A DNA stretch of 41,987 bases from CAZTTG01 sp964615935 (GTDB taxonomy: Bacteria > Planctomycetota > UBA1135 > GCA-002686595). Below the pieces are notes generated by a model that saw only the letters and a program-made list of their open reading frames with translations, searched no databases and had not been told where the DNA came from. Location: positions 1 to 41,987 of the forward strand of contig CAZTTG010000052.1 in assembly GCA_964615935.1 (NCBI GenBank), given 5' to 3'. Position 1 is the stretch's first letter; each line of letters opens with the position of its first letter. Positions 17,268-24,621 of this stretch are shown here, piece by piece. A program made the translations under genes and the position numbers.

Positions 17268-17614
17268 CTCGCGCCGCAGGCGCACCGCGGCGGCTCCCGG
17301 TTCCGACCGGGGGCCGCCGCTCCTCGGTCCCGGTCACCGTCTGCGGATTTGGGGAATCCTAGGGTCGGGGCGCGCGGCGGCCGACCCACCGGTTCGCGCC
17401 TCCCGGAGCCTCGGGGGGGCGCGAGCCCGCTGCAAATCCCCGCCGCGTCGGGACTTGTGGTCTCCGTGGGCACGGAGGTCCGCGGCACGCCCCCGGGCGC
17501 GACGGTTGCGGCGCGCCCCGCCCGTTTGCCTCCCCGATACACTGGCTCCCGTTCGTTCGCCCGCCCCCCCGGGGCGCCGGCCTGCCGCGAGGGCCCGATT
17601 GGAGGGAGGTCGCC
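17268..17614. other. Intergenic region before the sigma-like operon
   Basis: 347 bp holding the flotillin terminator at 17287-17320 and, at 17538-17543, TACACT as a possible -10 box about 70 bp before the TTG start of the next gene. No matching -35 was seen. No gene is supported. Confidence 0.45.
17287..17320 (+). terminator. Hairpin terminator after the NfeD/flotillin operon
   Basis: A 15-bp stem (GCGGCGGC, a U-G pair, then CCCGGT, with its complement) closes a TCCG loop 20 bp after the flotillin stop. The T-G pair is a wobble only in plus-strand RNA, which supports that direction. There is no long U tract after it. Confidence 0.65.
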
Positions 17615-18352
17615 TTGAGCCGACGGCCAGAAGCGAGACCGAAGAGCGCGAGACGGCGCGGGCCGCCCGCCGCCGGCGAGGAGGCCGCGAGGCCCGGCGA
17701 GGACCGGGTCCTCGAGAGCCCGCCCACGAGCGAGGTCGCCGTCCCCCGAGCCGCCGCGCGCCGGAGCCCCTCCCGGGACTGGCGCACCTGGCTGGCGGGC
17801 GGCAGCTCGAAGGAGGTCCTGGCGCGGCTGGTGCAGGGGGATCCCCTCGAGCTGCGCGCGGTGGTCGCCGAGCGTCTGCGGGCTCGCGCCTACCTTCTGC
17901 CGGGCGACCGCGTCCATCTGCGCAGCCTCGCGCGCTGCGCCCGCCACGCCCTGGGGTACCGCGGACGGCCCCCCCTGGATGCGTGGCTCCGCGATCGGGT
18001 GGACGAGGCCATCGTCAACCTCCTGCGGGAGGATGGCCAGGGGCCGATCGAGGGCGAGGAGCCCCCGCTCGGGGAGCTCTCCTACTACCGCGATCTGGCG
18101 GCGCCCCTGGGCCTGGACCCGGCGGAGATGCGCGGCGTGTGCGCGGCCTTCAACCGGCTCCCCGAGCCGGATCGCGCGGCCTTCTGCGCGCTGGTGATCG
18201 AGGGCCGCCCACTGGAGGAGGTCTCGGAGGAGGCCGGGGCCTCGGCGACCGAGGTGGCCCGGCGCGCGCGGCGCGCGCTGCAGGCATTCCTGAACAGGGA
18301 GGTGACGGGGCCGACAGCGGATCCCCCCGCCTCCGGAAAGGCGGAGTCTTGA
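17615..18352 (+). CDS. Sigma-70-like regulatory protein
   Basis: A 245-residue protein starting at TTG (17615), chosen because a strong GGAGGGAGG site lies five bases upstream. The first ~50 residues are basic and disordered. Residues ~70-140 (DPLELRAVVAERLRARAYLL and PPLDAWLRDRVDEAIVNLLRED) look like a helical region-2-like domain. Residues ~180-230 (FNRLPEPDRAAF, RPLEEVSEEAGASATEV) follow the helix-turn-helix plan of sigma region 4. The conserved DxxQE-type region 2 motif of ECF sigma factors is not evident, so it may be a divergent sigma factor or a sigma-derived regulator. Its TGA overlaps the TTG of the next gene. Confidence 0.6.
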   Translation: MSRRPEARPKSARRRGPPAAGEEAARPGEDRVLESPPTSEVAVPRAAARRSPSRDWRTWLAGGSSKEVLARLVQGDPLELRAVVAERLRARAYLLPGDRVHLRSLARCARHALGYRGRPPLDAWLRDRVDEAIVNLLREDGQGPIEGEEPPLGELSYYRDLAAPLGLDPAEMRGVCAAFNRLPEPDRAAFCALVIEGRPLEEVSEEAGASATEVARRARRALQAFLNREVTGPTADPPASGKAES

Positions 18353-18873
18353 AGAGAACGAGGAAGCGCGGGATCGAGGCTCTGGCGGCGAACCTCGATC
18401 GCCTGGCGAGCGGGGCCCGGGTGCCCGCCGAGGGAGCGGTCGCGTCGATCGAGGAGTGGAGAGCCCTGCGCACGGCTACGGGCGCGGTCCTCGGCTGGGT
18501 GAGCCAGCGCGCGGCCCGCGCCGAGCTCGAGCGGGTCCACCGCATCGAGCTGGCCTACCTCCTGCGCGAGGCGTCGCGACGTCGAATGGCCGCGGGCTCC
18601 CCGCCGGACGGCGCGCCCCCGGCCCCGGGCGACGCCCTCGAGCACCTCCGGGCTCGTCTGCGCGAGGAGCTCGAGAGCTGGGACCTCGACGGCCTGGCCC
18701 TGAGCCCCGACGTCCTGCGGGTCGCCCGCGGCTGCCGGCTCGGCGAGCCCACCGGCTGGCCCCGGGCCGAGGAGCTGGCGTGGGCATCGCTCCAGGTGGA
18801 TGGCTGCGCCGAGGGGCGGGAGTGCCTCCGCCGCGCCCGCTTTACGGAGGTCCGGGGGGCCTCCCGCCGCTGA
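18349..18873 (+). CDS. Hypothetical protein in the sigma-like/AAA+ operon
   Basis: A 174-residue, Arg- and Ala-rich helical protein that starts at TTG 18349 inside a TTGA overlap with the sigma-like gene and ends two bases before the ATG of the GAF-AAA+ gene. No signal peptide or membrane segment is visible. I recognise no family. Tight packing suggests it belongs to the same regulatory unit, perhaps as a partner or antagonist of one neighbour, but that is inference. Confidence 0.6.
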   Translation: MKRTRKRGIEALAANLDRLASGARVPAEGAVASIEEWRALRTATGAVLGWVSQRAARAELERVHRIELAYLLREASRRRMAAGSPPDGAPPAPGDALEHLRARLREELESWDLDGLALSPDVLRVARGCRLGEPTGWPRAEELAWASLQVDGCAEGRECLRRARFTEVRGASRR

Positions 18874-18875
18874 CC

Positions 18876-21623
18876 ATGGGAGCCCGACAGCAGGACGCGC
18901 TCGAGCTGCTGCTGCCCGACGCCGCGCCCGGGGTGTGGCGGCGGGCCCAGAGGGTGACCACCTTCCTGCGGCTGCTCTCCAACGACGCGCGGCAGGCCTC
19001 GGCCGGGCCGATTTCGATCAACCTGGACCGCGCGCGCTGCGAGCTCGAGCGCGACCAGCTCCAGCGCGTTCGCGGCGCGGTCACCGAGCTCCTGCGCCAC
19101 CACCTGTACGCGGCCCTGGGGGAGCGGAGCTTCGCCTGGTTCGGCGAGACCCTGGGGACGCCGCAGAGCGCCTGGAGCGTGCTGGAGGAGCAGCGACGGG
19201 AGCTCCCCTGGCTGGCCTGCGTGCCCGGGCCCGGCGAGCGGCCCCTGGACGTGGCGCGCCGGCTCGTGCGCTGCGCCGAGCAGCTCGACGCCTCGCCCGA
19301 GCGCATCGCGCCCTGGAGGGCGCGCCTGATCCGCGCGGAGCGGGGACCCGCGGAGGGGGAGGCGGCCTTTCGGGAGCTGCTCGAGCCCGGGCGCGATCGA
19401 GCGACCGGGCCGATCGCCCTGGGCGCCGCCCTCCGGGGCGTGGCCGAGTGCCGACTCGATCGGGGAGCCGTGGGGCACGCCCGCGACTGGCTGGAGGAGC
19501 ACGCCGAGCGGGTCCTCTCCGACCCCCGGCTGAAGCAGCTTCTGGTGTGGGTCCGCCTCCTGCTGGGGGACGAGGACGGGGCCCGCACCGTGCAGGCGGG
19601 AAGTCACCCCTGGGTGGGGAGGCTGCCCGCGGCCCTGGCGGAGCTGCGGGAGCTGCGCCCCGACTGGCTGCCCCTCCTGGCCGGCTGCGCGCGCGGCGCG
19701 GCGGGTGGCGCGGTGCCCGTGGCCGAGGCCCCGCGCTGCCGGCGCGGCCTGGGGGCGTCCCTCCTCGGGGTCTTCGCCTTCCGGCCGGGCGAGGGCGCGA
19801 GGGCGGTGCACGTCGACGTCTCCCCCGGCCTGCGCGATCGGCTCGAGGACTGGATGGCCGAGCGCGACGGAGCCTGGGCGGTTCCCTCCGAGCCGGAGCA
19901 TCGCCTGGTGGTCTCGGCCGCCGTCTGCGTGGAGCACCGCGCCGGCGAGTCGCCCCTGCGCGGGGCGGTCGGACCCGAGAGCGCGCGAGCCGTGGCCCTG
20001 GCGCCGGTGCTCTGCGACGACGGGGAGGTGGCCGGCTGGCTGCGGGTGGAGTGCGACCACCACCTGCTCCCGACGGGGCCGGCCCTGGCGGAGGCGGCGC
20101 TCGGGTGGCGCGCCCGCGTGCTGGGCGCGCTGGCCTCGGCGCCGGGGGGGGAGCGGGACGAGGCCGGGCCCGGCGCGATGCTCGTCCGCGAGCCGCCTCG
20201 GACCGCGCGGGCCGCGGAGCCCCGGGCGGCGGCGCGGGCGGCCGCCGATTTCGTGGCGGAGCTGGGCATGAAGACCGCGCGGCGTCGCTGGTGGTGCTTC
20301 GCCCTCGACGGGTCGGGCCTGCGCGTCCTGGCGGAGGGGGGCGGCGCGCTGCGCGAGGAGCCCGGGGGCCGGGGCGCGGCGCGGGGCCTGCGCCGGGCCC
20401 TCGCCACCGGCGGGACGGTGCGCTTCGAGGAGCCCGACCCGGGCCTCTCGATCTGCTCCTCGGCGGGCTCGGGAGTGGTGCTCCCCATCCGCGCGGCGGG
20501 CGAGCTGATAGGCCTCCTCGCCGTCGAGTCGAGCCGGCGACGCGACTTCCGGGAGTCCGACGCCGACCGACTGCTCGAGCGCCTGAGCGCCTTCGGCTAC
20601 CGCCTGCGGATCGCCCAGCTCAGCGACTGGCACGAGTTGAACTTCGGCTTTCCGGTGCACTTCGAGAGCGGGGGATCGGGGCTGGGCGGGCGGGTGACCG
20701 ACCTCCTGGTGGCCGGGCGCTCCCGGGCGCCGGTCGTGATCTGCGGCCCGGCCGGATCGGGCAAGCGGGTCCTGGCCCGCTGGCTGCACTTCGAGGGCCA
20801 GGGGCGCGATGAGCCGATCGAGATCCTCGCCTGCGGCAGCATCGATCCCGCGCGGGCGGCCGAGGAGCCCTTCGCCCCGCCCGAGCCCCCCGGGCGGAGG
20901 AGGGCCACCGGTGAGGGGAGCGGACGCGGAACCCTGGTGCTGGACGATCTGTCCGGCCTGGCAGCCCCTCTTCAGGCGCGCCTGCTCGAGTGGATCGTCG
21001 GCCGCTCGGGCGGCGCGCGATCGGGCTCGAGGCGGCCGCGCCTGATCGCCACCTCGCGCACCTCGCTGGCGCGGGCGGTCGCCGCCGGCTCGGTGCGCTC
21101 GGACCTCGCTCAGCGGCTCGACCGACTGCAGCTCGCCGTCCCTCCCCTGTGCCGCCGGCGCGAGGAGATCCCGCCCCTGGTGGAGCTCTTCGGCCAGCGC
21201 TTCGCTCGAGAGGAGGGCCTGCTCGCGCCGCGCTGGTCCGATCCAGCCCTGGCGCTCCTGTGGCGGCAGCCCTGGGAGGGCAACCTGCCGCAGCTCGAGA
21301 ACCTGGTCTACAAGCTCGTCCTGCTCCACCCGGCCCGGGAGGTGGGAGGCGCACAGGTGCGGGAGGTGGCGCGCCGCTTCGGCCTCCCCCTGACGGAGCG
21401 CCTGCCCTCGCGCCATCCCGAGCGGGCGGAGGTCCTCGCCGCCCTGCGGACGACGCTCACCGGCAGGGGAACCCTGAACAAGACCCGGGCGGCCACCTAC
21501 CTCGGCTGGGATCCGGACACCCTGGTCAGCCGCATGCGCGACCTCGACGTCGAGGGACTCGAGGAGGGGTCCTCGCGGGCCGACACGGCCCCGACGGTCG
21601 TTAAAGACCAGGAGGAGCGCTGA
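18876..21623 (+). CDS. GAF-AAA+-Fis regulator lacking the sigma-54 GAFTGA loop
   Basis: A 915-residue protein starting at ATG 18876. Residues 1-~440 are a helical, TPR-like sensor region without a recognised family. About 450-580 is a GAF-type domain. From ~600 an AAA+ domain of the bacterial enhancer-binding type follows: Walker A GPAGSGKR (624-631), Walker B GTLVLDDL with D690-D691 where the family has DE, a sensor-I-like RLIATSRT, and SDLAQRLDRLQLAVPPLCRRREEIPPL matching the arginine-finger region. The GAFTGA loop that contacts sigma-54 is replaced by a Pro/Arg-rich stretch between ~655 and 680. A Fis-type helix-turn-helix ends the protein (NKTRAATYLGWDPDTLVSRM). It probably binds DNA but is unlikely to remodel sigma-54 in the usual way. 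Confidence 0.8.
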   Translation: MGARQQDALELLLPDAAPGVWRRAQRVTTFLRLLSNDARQASAGPISINLDRARCELERDQLQRVRGAVTELLRHHLYAALGERSFAWFGETLGTPQSAWSVLEEQRRELPWLACVPGPGERPLDVARRLVRCAEQLDASPERIAPWRARLIRAERGPAEGEAAFRELLEPGRDRATGPIALGAALRGVAECRLDRGAVGHARDWLEEHAERVLSDPRLKQLLVWVRLLLGDEDGARTVQAGSHPWVGRLPAALAELRELRPDWLPLLAGCARGAAGGAVPVAEAPRCRRGLGASLLGVFAFRPGEGARAVHVDVSPGLRDRLEDWMAERDGAWAVPSEPEHRLVVSAAVCVEHRAGESPLRGAVGPESARAVALAPVLCDDGEVAGWLRVECDHHLLPTGPALAEAALGWRARVLGALASAPGGERDEAGPGAMLVREPPRTARAAEPRAAARAAADFVAELGMKTARRRWWCFALDGSGLRVLAEGGGALREEPGGRGAARGLRRALATGGTVRFEEPDPGLSICSSAGSGVVLPIRAAGELIGLLAVESSRRRDFRESDADRLLERLSAFGYRLRIAQLSDWHELNFGFPVHFESGGSGLGGRVTDLLVAGRSRAPVVICGPAGSGKRVLARWLHFEGQGRDEPIEILACGSIDPARAAEEPFAPPEPPGRRRATGEGSGRGTLVLDDLSGLAAPLQARLLEWIVGRSGGARSGSRRPRLIATSRTSLARAVAAGSVRSDLAQRLDRLQLAVPPLCRRREEIPPLVELFGQRFAREEGLLAPRWSDPALALLWRQPWEGNLPQLENLVYKLVLLHPAREVGGAQVREVARRFGLPLTERLPSRHPERAEVLAALRTTLTGRGTLNKTRAATYLGWDPDTLVSRMRDLDVEGLEEGSSRADTAPTVVKDQEER

Positions 21624-21636
21624 CCGGTTGGTCAGC
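21619..21636 (+). terminator. Small hairpin overlapping the stop of the AAA+ gene
   Basis: GCTGACC and GGTCAGC form a perfect 7-bp stem with a GGTT loop. The TGA stop lies inside the left arm. No U tract follows, so a terminator role is possible but weak. Confidence 0.35.
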
Positions 21637-22005
21637 ACCCCTCCCTTCCAAGATCTTCCGGTGGGAAGTTCACCTCATTCCGCGGCCCCCCCGGGCACGG
21701 GATGAGGATCTCGTATCAGAGCCTGTAACTCCAATGCGTTATAACGTCCGTCCACCCGACTTTCTGAATGCAATTGGGAGGAATGTTTCACGTCCGCAAC
21801 ATTCGAGTCCAGCCCTCACGAGCAACCCTGGGGGGTGGGGTGACAAAAAGGTGCCTTGTGGCTACGAAATGGATGTGAACTTCCTTCCCGAAACGCACTT
21901 GGGCCATGGTTCGCATTTGGGAAGTCCCAGGGCCGACGGGCCCCGATCCACCGATTCCGGCCCCGCTCCTCGACCAGGGGTCCGGGGCCGGCGGGAGCGC
22001 CGACC
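21624..22005. other. Lower-GC intergenic region before queA
   Basis: 382 bp clearly less GC-rich than its surroundings and with no credible gene on either strand. It contains GAATGTT/AACATTC (21781-21804, 7-bp arms, 10-base loop) and a wider 10-bp inverted pair GGAAGTTCAC/GTGAACTTCC (21664-21673, 21875-21884). No preQ1 riboswitch pattern was found. It may hold the queA promoter or be a remnant of transferred DNA. Confidence 0.4.
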
Positions 22006-23085
22006 GTGAGGACCTCCGACTTCGAGTACGAGCTGCCCGAGGGGGCGATCGCCCAGGCGCCCGCTCAGCCGCGGGACCGCTCCCGGCTCCTGGTCCATCA
22101 CCGCTCGGACGCGCGCACCGAGCACCGCCACGCCGCCGATCTGCCGGACCTGCTCGCGCCGGGCGACCTCCTGGTGGTCAACGACACGCGGGTGATCTGC
22201 GCGCGCCTCCTGGGCCGGCGCTCCAGCGGCGGGGCGGTGGAGCTCCTCCTGCTGGAGCGAGTCCCGGGGGGCCGCGAGCGCTGGCGCGCCCTGGCGAAGC
22301 CCGCGCGGCGCCTGCGGGGGGGGGAGGAGCTCGAGCTGGAGGGGGGAGGGCTGCGGGCCCGGCTGGTCGAGCGATCGCCCTCGCCCGATGGCACCGCCGC
22401 CGGGCCCTGGATCCTGGATCTCCTCGACCCCGAGGGCGGCCGGACGCCCATGAGCGAGCTGCTCGAGCGCCACGGCCGGATGCCGCTGCCGCCCTACGTC
22501 CGGCGCCCCCGCGGTGAGGATCCCCGGCGCGAGCTCGACCGCGTGGACTACCAGACGGTGTTCGCCCGCCATCCCGGGGCGGTGGCGGCGCCCACGGCCG
22601 GGCTCCACTTCACCCCCGAGCTGCTGGCGCGGCTCGAGGAGCGGGGCATCGAGCGGACCAGCGTGACCCTGCACGTGGGCGAGGGCACCTTCCGGCCGCT
22701 GGGGGTGGAGCGCATCGAGCAGCACACCATGCACACCGAGCGCTACGAGCTGCCGCCCGCGGCGGTCGCCGCGATCGAGGCCTGTCGGGCCCGCGGGGGC
22801 CGGGTGGTGGCGGTGGGCACGACCAGCGTACGGGTCCTGGAGACCTGCGCGCGCCCCGACGGAGACCTGGAGCCCGGCGTGGGCGAGACGGATCTCTTCA
22901 TCCGTCCGGGGATCCCCTTCCGGGCCGTGGACGCGCTGCTGACGAACTTCCACCTGCCGCGCAGCACCCTGCTCATGCTGGTCTGCGCCTTCGCCGGCCG
23001 GGAGCGGGTGCTGGGCCTGTACCGCGAGGCCGTCGAGCGGGGGTACCGCTTCTACAGCTATGGCGACGCGATGCTGCTCCTGTGA
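22006..23085 (+). CDS. queA: S-adenosylmethionine:tRNA ribosyltransferase-isomerase
   Basis: A 359-residue protein starting at GTG 22006, which places the family's N-terminal SDFEYELPEGAIAQ correctly. QueA transfers and isomerises the ribosyl part of SAM onto preQ1 in tRNA, making epoxyqueuosine. Conserved blocks are LLVVNDTRVI, PTAGLHFTPELL, VTLHVGEGTFRPL, HTMHTERYELP, VGTTSVRVLE and TNFHLPRSTLLMLV. Length is normal. queG, for the next step, is encoded 1.5 kb away on the other strand. The gene converges on thiE with an 18-bp gap. Confidence 0.96.
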   Translation: MRTSDFEYELPEGAIAQAPAQPRDRSRLLVHHRSDARTEHRHAADLPDLLAPGDLLVVNDTRVICARLLGRRSSGGAVELLLLERVPGGRERWRALAKPARRLRGGEELELEGGGLRARLVERSPSPDGTAAGPWILDLLDPEGGRTPMSELLERHGRMPLPPYVRRPRGEDPRRELDRVDYQTVFARHPGAVAAPTAGLHFTPELLARLEERGIERTSVTLHVGEGTFRPLGVERIEQHTMHTERYELPPAAVAAIEACRARGGRVVAVGTTSVRVLETCARPDGDLEPGVGETDLFIRPGIPFRAVDALLTNFHLPRSTLLMLVCAFAGRERVLGLYREAVERGYRFYSYGDAMLLL

Positions 23086-23103
23086 GGGCCTGCCGCGCGG
23101 AGG

Positions 23104-23805
23104 TCACTCCTCGAGCGCCGACTCCAGCAGGCCCCGCAGCGTGCGCGCGGCGGCCGCGGGATCCTCGGCCGCGAGCACGGCCGAGCCCACCGCCACCCGG
23201 CCCACCCTTCCGAGCTCGTCCACGTTGTCGGGCGCGATGCCGCCGATGGCGAAGACCGGGACCGCCGAGGCGGCGCAGGCGATCCAGGCCCGGTCGGCGC
23301 CCTGACCGCGCTCGTAGCCCTTGGTCGCGGTCGCGTGGATGGGGCCGAAGCCCAGGTAGTCCACCGGCTCCACGGTGGCCCGCGCCACCTGGGCGGGGTC
23401 GCGGGTGGAGAGCCCGATCAGGGCCTCGGGCCCGAGCAGCTCGCGGGCGCTCGCCGGCGGGGCGTCGGACTGGCCCAGGTGCACCCCGGCGACGCCCCGC
23501 CCGGCGAGGACCGCCGCCACGTCGGGGCGGTCGTCGACGAGGACCGGCACGCGCTCGGCCTCCGCCGGCGAGAGCGCGTCGAGCACCCGCAGGGTCCAGT
23601 CCCGGGCGTCGCGGGCCGGGCAGATCCGCGATGCGGCCGCTCCGGCGGGCTTGGGGCGCACCTGGATCAGGTCCACCCAGGGCAGGGCCGCCTCGAGCGC
23701 CTCCAGGGGATCCCGCTCGCCGCACAGCTCCGGGGTGAAGAGCAGCATCACCCGCGCCTCGCGCAGGCGATCTCGCAGGGCCGCGCCGTCGAGCCGGTGG
23801 CTCAT
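23104..23805 (-). CDS. thiE: Thiamine-phosphate synthase
   Basis: A 233-residue TIM-barrel protein of the ThiE/TenI family. ThiE joins the hydroxymethylpyrimidine diphosphate and thiazole phosphate to give thiamine phosphate. Visible signatures are LIQVRPK, PVLVDDRPDVA, GVHLGQSD, LIGLSTRD, YLGFGPIHATATK and VFAIGGIAPDNV. TenI is the alternative paralogue, but the HLGQSD and GP(I/V)xxTxTK motifs favour ThiE. No Shine-Dalgarno sequence and no TPP riboswitch are seen upstream. Instead an array of hairpins separates it from the zinc-ribbon gene. Confidence 0.88.
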   Translation of the reverse strand: MSHRLDGAALRDRLREARVMLLFTPELCGERDPLEALEAALPWVDLIQVRPKPAGAAASRICPARDARDWTLRVLDALSPAEAERVPVLVDDRPDVAAVLAGRGVAGVHLGQSDAPPASARELLGPEALIGLSTRDPAQVARATVEPVDYLGFGPIHATATKGYERGQGADRAWIACAASAVPVFAIGGIAPDNVDELGRVGRVAVGSAVLAAEDPAAAARTLRGLLESALEE

Positions 23806-23826
23806 GGGGGGATGGTACCCGAAACG

Positions 23827-23969
23827 CAGGCCCGGCCGTCGGTCGGCGGCCGGGCCTGTCGGGATCCTCGGGGCGACGAGGATCGGCGGAACGAAGCGGG
23901 TCGTGTGATCCCTCGCGGGATCCCCGGCGAGCCCTCCCGAGGCTCGCCGGGTCGCGCGCCGAGGCGCGC
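23827..23969 (-). repeat. Array of five stem-loops between zinc-ribbon gene and thiE
   Basis: Five perfect stems are packed into 143 bp: 23827-23858 (12-bp stem, 8-base loop), 23863-23884 (8 bp, GGGCGA loop), 23907-23922 (6 bp, TCGC loop), 23923-23951 (11 bp, 7-base loop) and 23954-23969 (7 bp). The third and fourth are directly adjacent. The array follows the zinc-ribbon gene in the minus direction and ends 22 bp before the thiE ATG. The first stem could end transcription, followed by only a short U run (CGTTTCG). Together they could be a structured 3' UTR or a non-coding RNA. Confidence 0.7.
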
Positions 23970-23973
23970 AGGT

Positions 23974-23987
23974 GAGAGAGAGAGAGA
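23974..23987. repeat. (GA)7 dinucleotide repeat
   Basis: Seven GA units, placed between the hairpin array and the zinc-ribbon gene. As a slippage-prone tract outside a coding sequence it may only vary transcript length. Confidence 0.8.
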
Positions 23988-24022
23988 ATGAGACGAGAGC
24001 GACGACTCGGAGGGTCGGGCGA

Positions 24023-24256
24023 TCAGGCGGACTGCGTGTCCGACTTGGACCCGCGGCGCACGCGCCGACCCTTGGGCTTCTTGGCCTTGAGGGACTCGTT
24101 GAAGGCCTCCCAGTCCTCCTTCGAGAACAGCCGGACCTCGCCCCCGCACTCGACGCAGAAGGACTTGGACACGCTCATCAGGTAGCGGCGGTAGTCCTGG
24201 CATTGGGGGCAGTACTTGCGGTCGTCGTAGTAGCTGTTCGGCTCCATGCTGTTCAT
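24023..24256 (-). CDS. Small zinc-ribbon protein, function unknown
   Basis: A 77-residue protein with two CxxC pairs (C16/C19 in KYCPQC and C34/C37 in FCVECGG) forming a probable zinc ribbon. An aromatic helix (LFSKEDWEAFNESL) and a strongly basic tail (KAKKPKGRRVRRGSK) follow, fit for nucleic-acid or ribosome contact. ATG at 24247 (residue 4) may be the true start because GAGGG lies nine bases before it, whereas it abuts the ATG at 24256. Coding character is clear from the zinc ligands and from lower Arg/Pro bias than the shadow frames. I do not know its role. Confidence 0.8.
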   Translation of the reverse strand: MNSMEPNSYYDDRKYCPQCQDYRRYLMSVSKSFCVECGGEVRLFSKEDWEAFNESLKAKKPKGRRVRRGSKSDTQSA

Positions 24257-24621
24257 CCCTCGGTGTGCCTCGCGAACGCCCCTCGGGGAGCAAGGTCGCT
24301 GCCAGGTGCCGCGGAGAGATGATGCGATTTCCTAAGTCCCTGGCGGAACGGGGGTTGGCGCCCGCCGGTATCCCAGCCGGGGGGTGGAGCGGCCCCATGG
24401 CGAGTGTTCGGGGAATGCGACAGCGGGCCGCGGGGCGCGGCCGTGCGGGGCGGTGGGGGCGCAGGACCCGTCTCGCTGGGATGTCGCAAATCACTCCGTG
24501 ACAAGGGTTTGGACGAAGGGCGCGGTGGCGGTGTCGACGGAGATGAACGCTCGGGCGGGAGTGTCGGAGCGGATGGACGGCGGCGGGGTCGCGGTGGGGG
24601 ACGGCGGGCTGGCGAGCGCCC
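24257..24621. other. Intergenic region between zinc-ribbon gene and queG
   Basis: 365 bp with no credible gene. Both flanking genes are on the minus strand, so the promoter of the zinc-ribbon gene should be here, but I could not pick a convincing -35/-10 pair. Nothing else seen. Confidence 0.4.

Larger units (their letters stand above)
23806..24022. other. Structured spacer between zinc-ribbon gene and thiE
   Basis: 217 bp without a gene, almost filled by the five stem-loops and the GA repeat. I searched the minus strand for the conserved TPP riboswitch segments upstream of thiE and did not find them. Confidence 0.5.

Noticed and set aside
21624..22005. preQ1 riboswitch before queA
   Set aside because: No preQ1 pseudoknot pattern was seen; QueA acts after preQ1, so such control is also less expected.
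23806..24022. TPP riboswitch before thiE
   Set aside because: The conserved THI-box segments (CUGAGA-type and the pyrimidine-sensor helix) are not present on the minus strand; only simple hairpins are.
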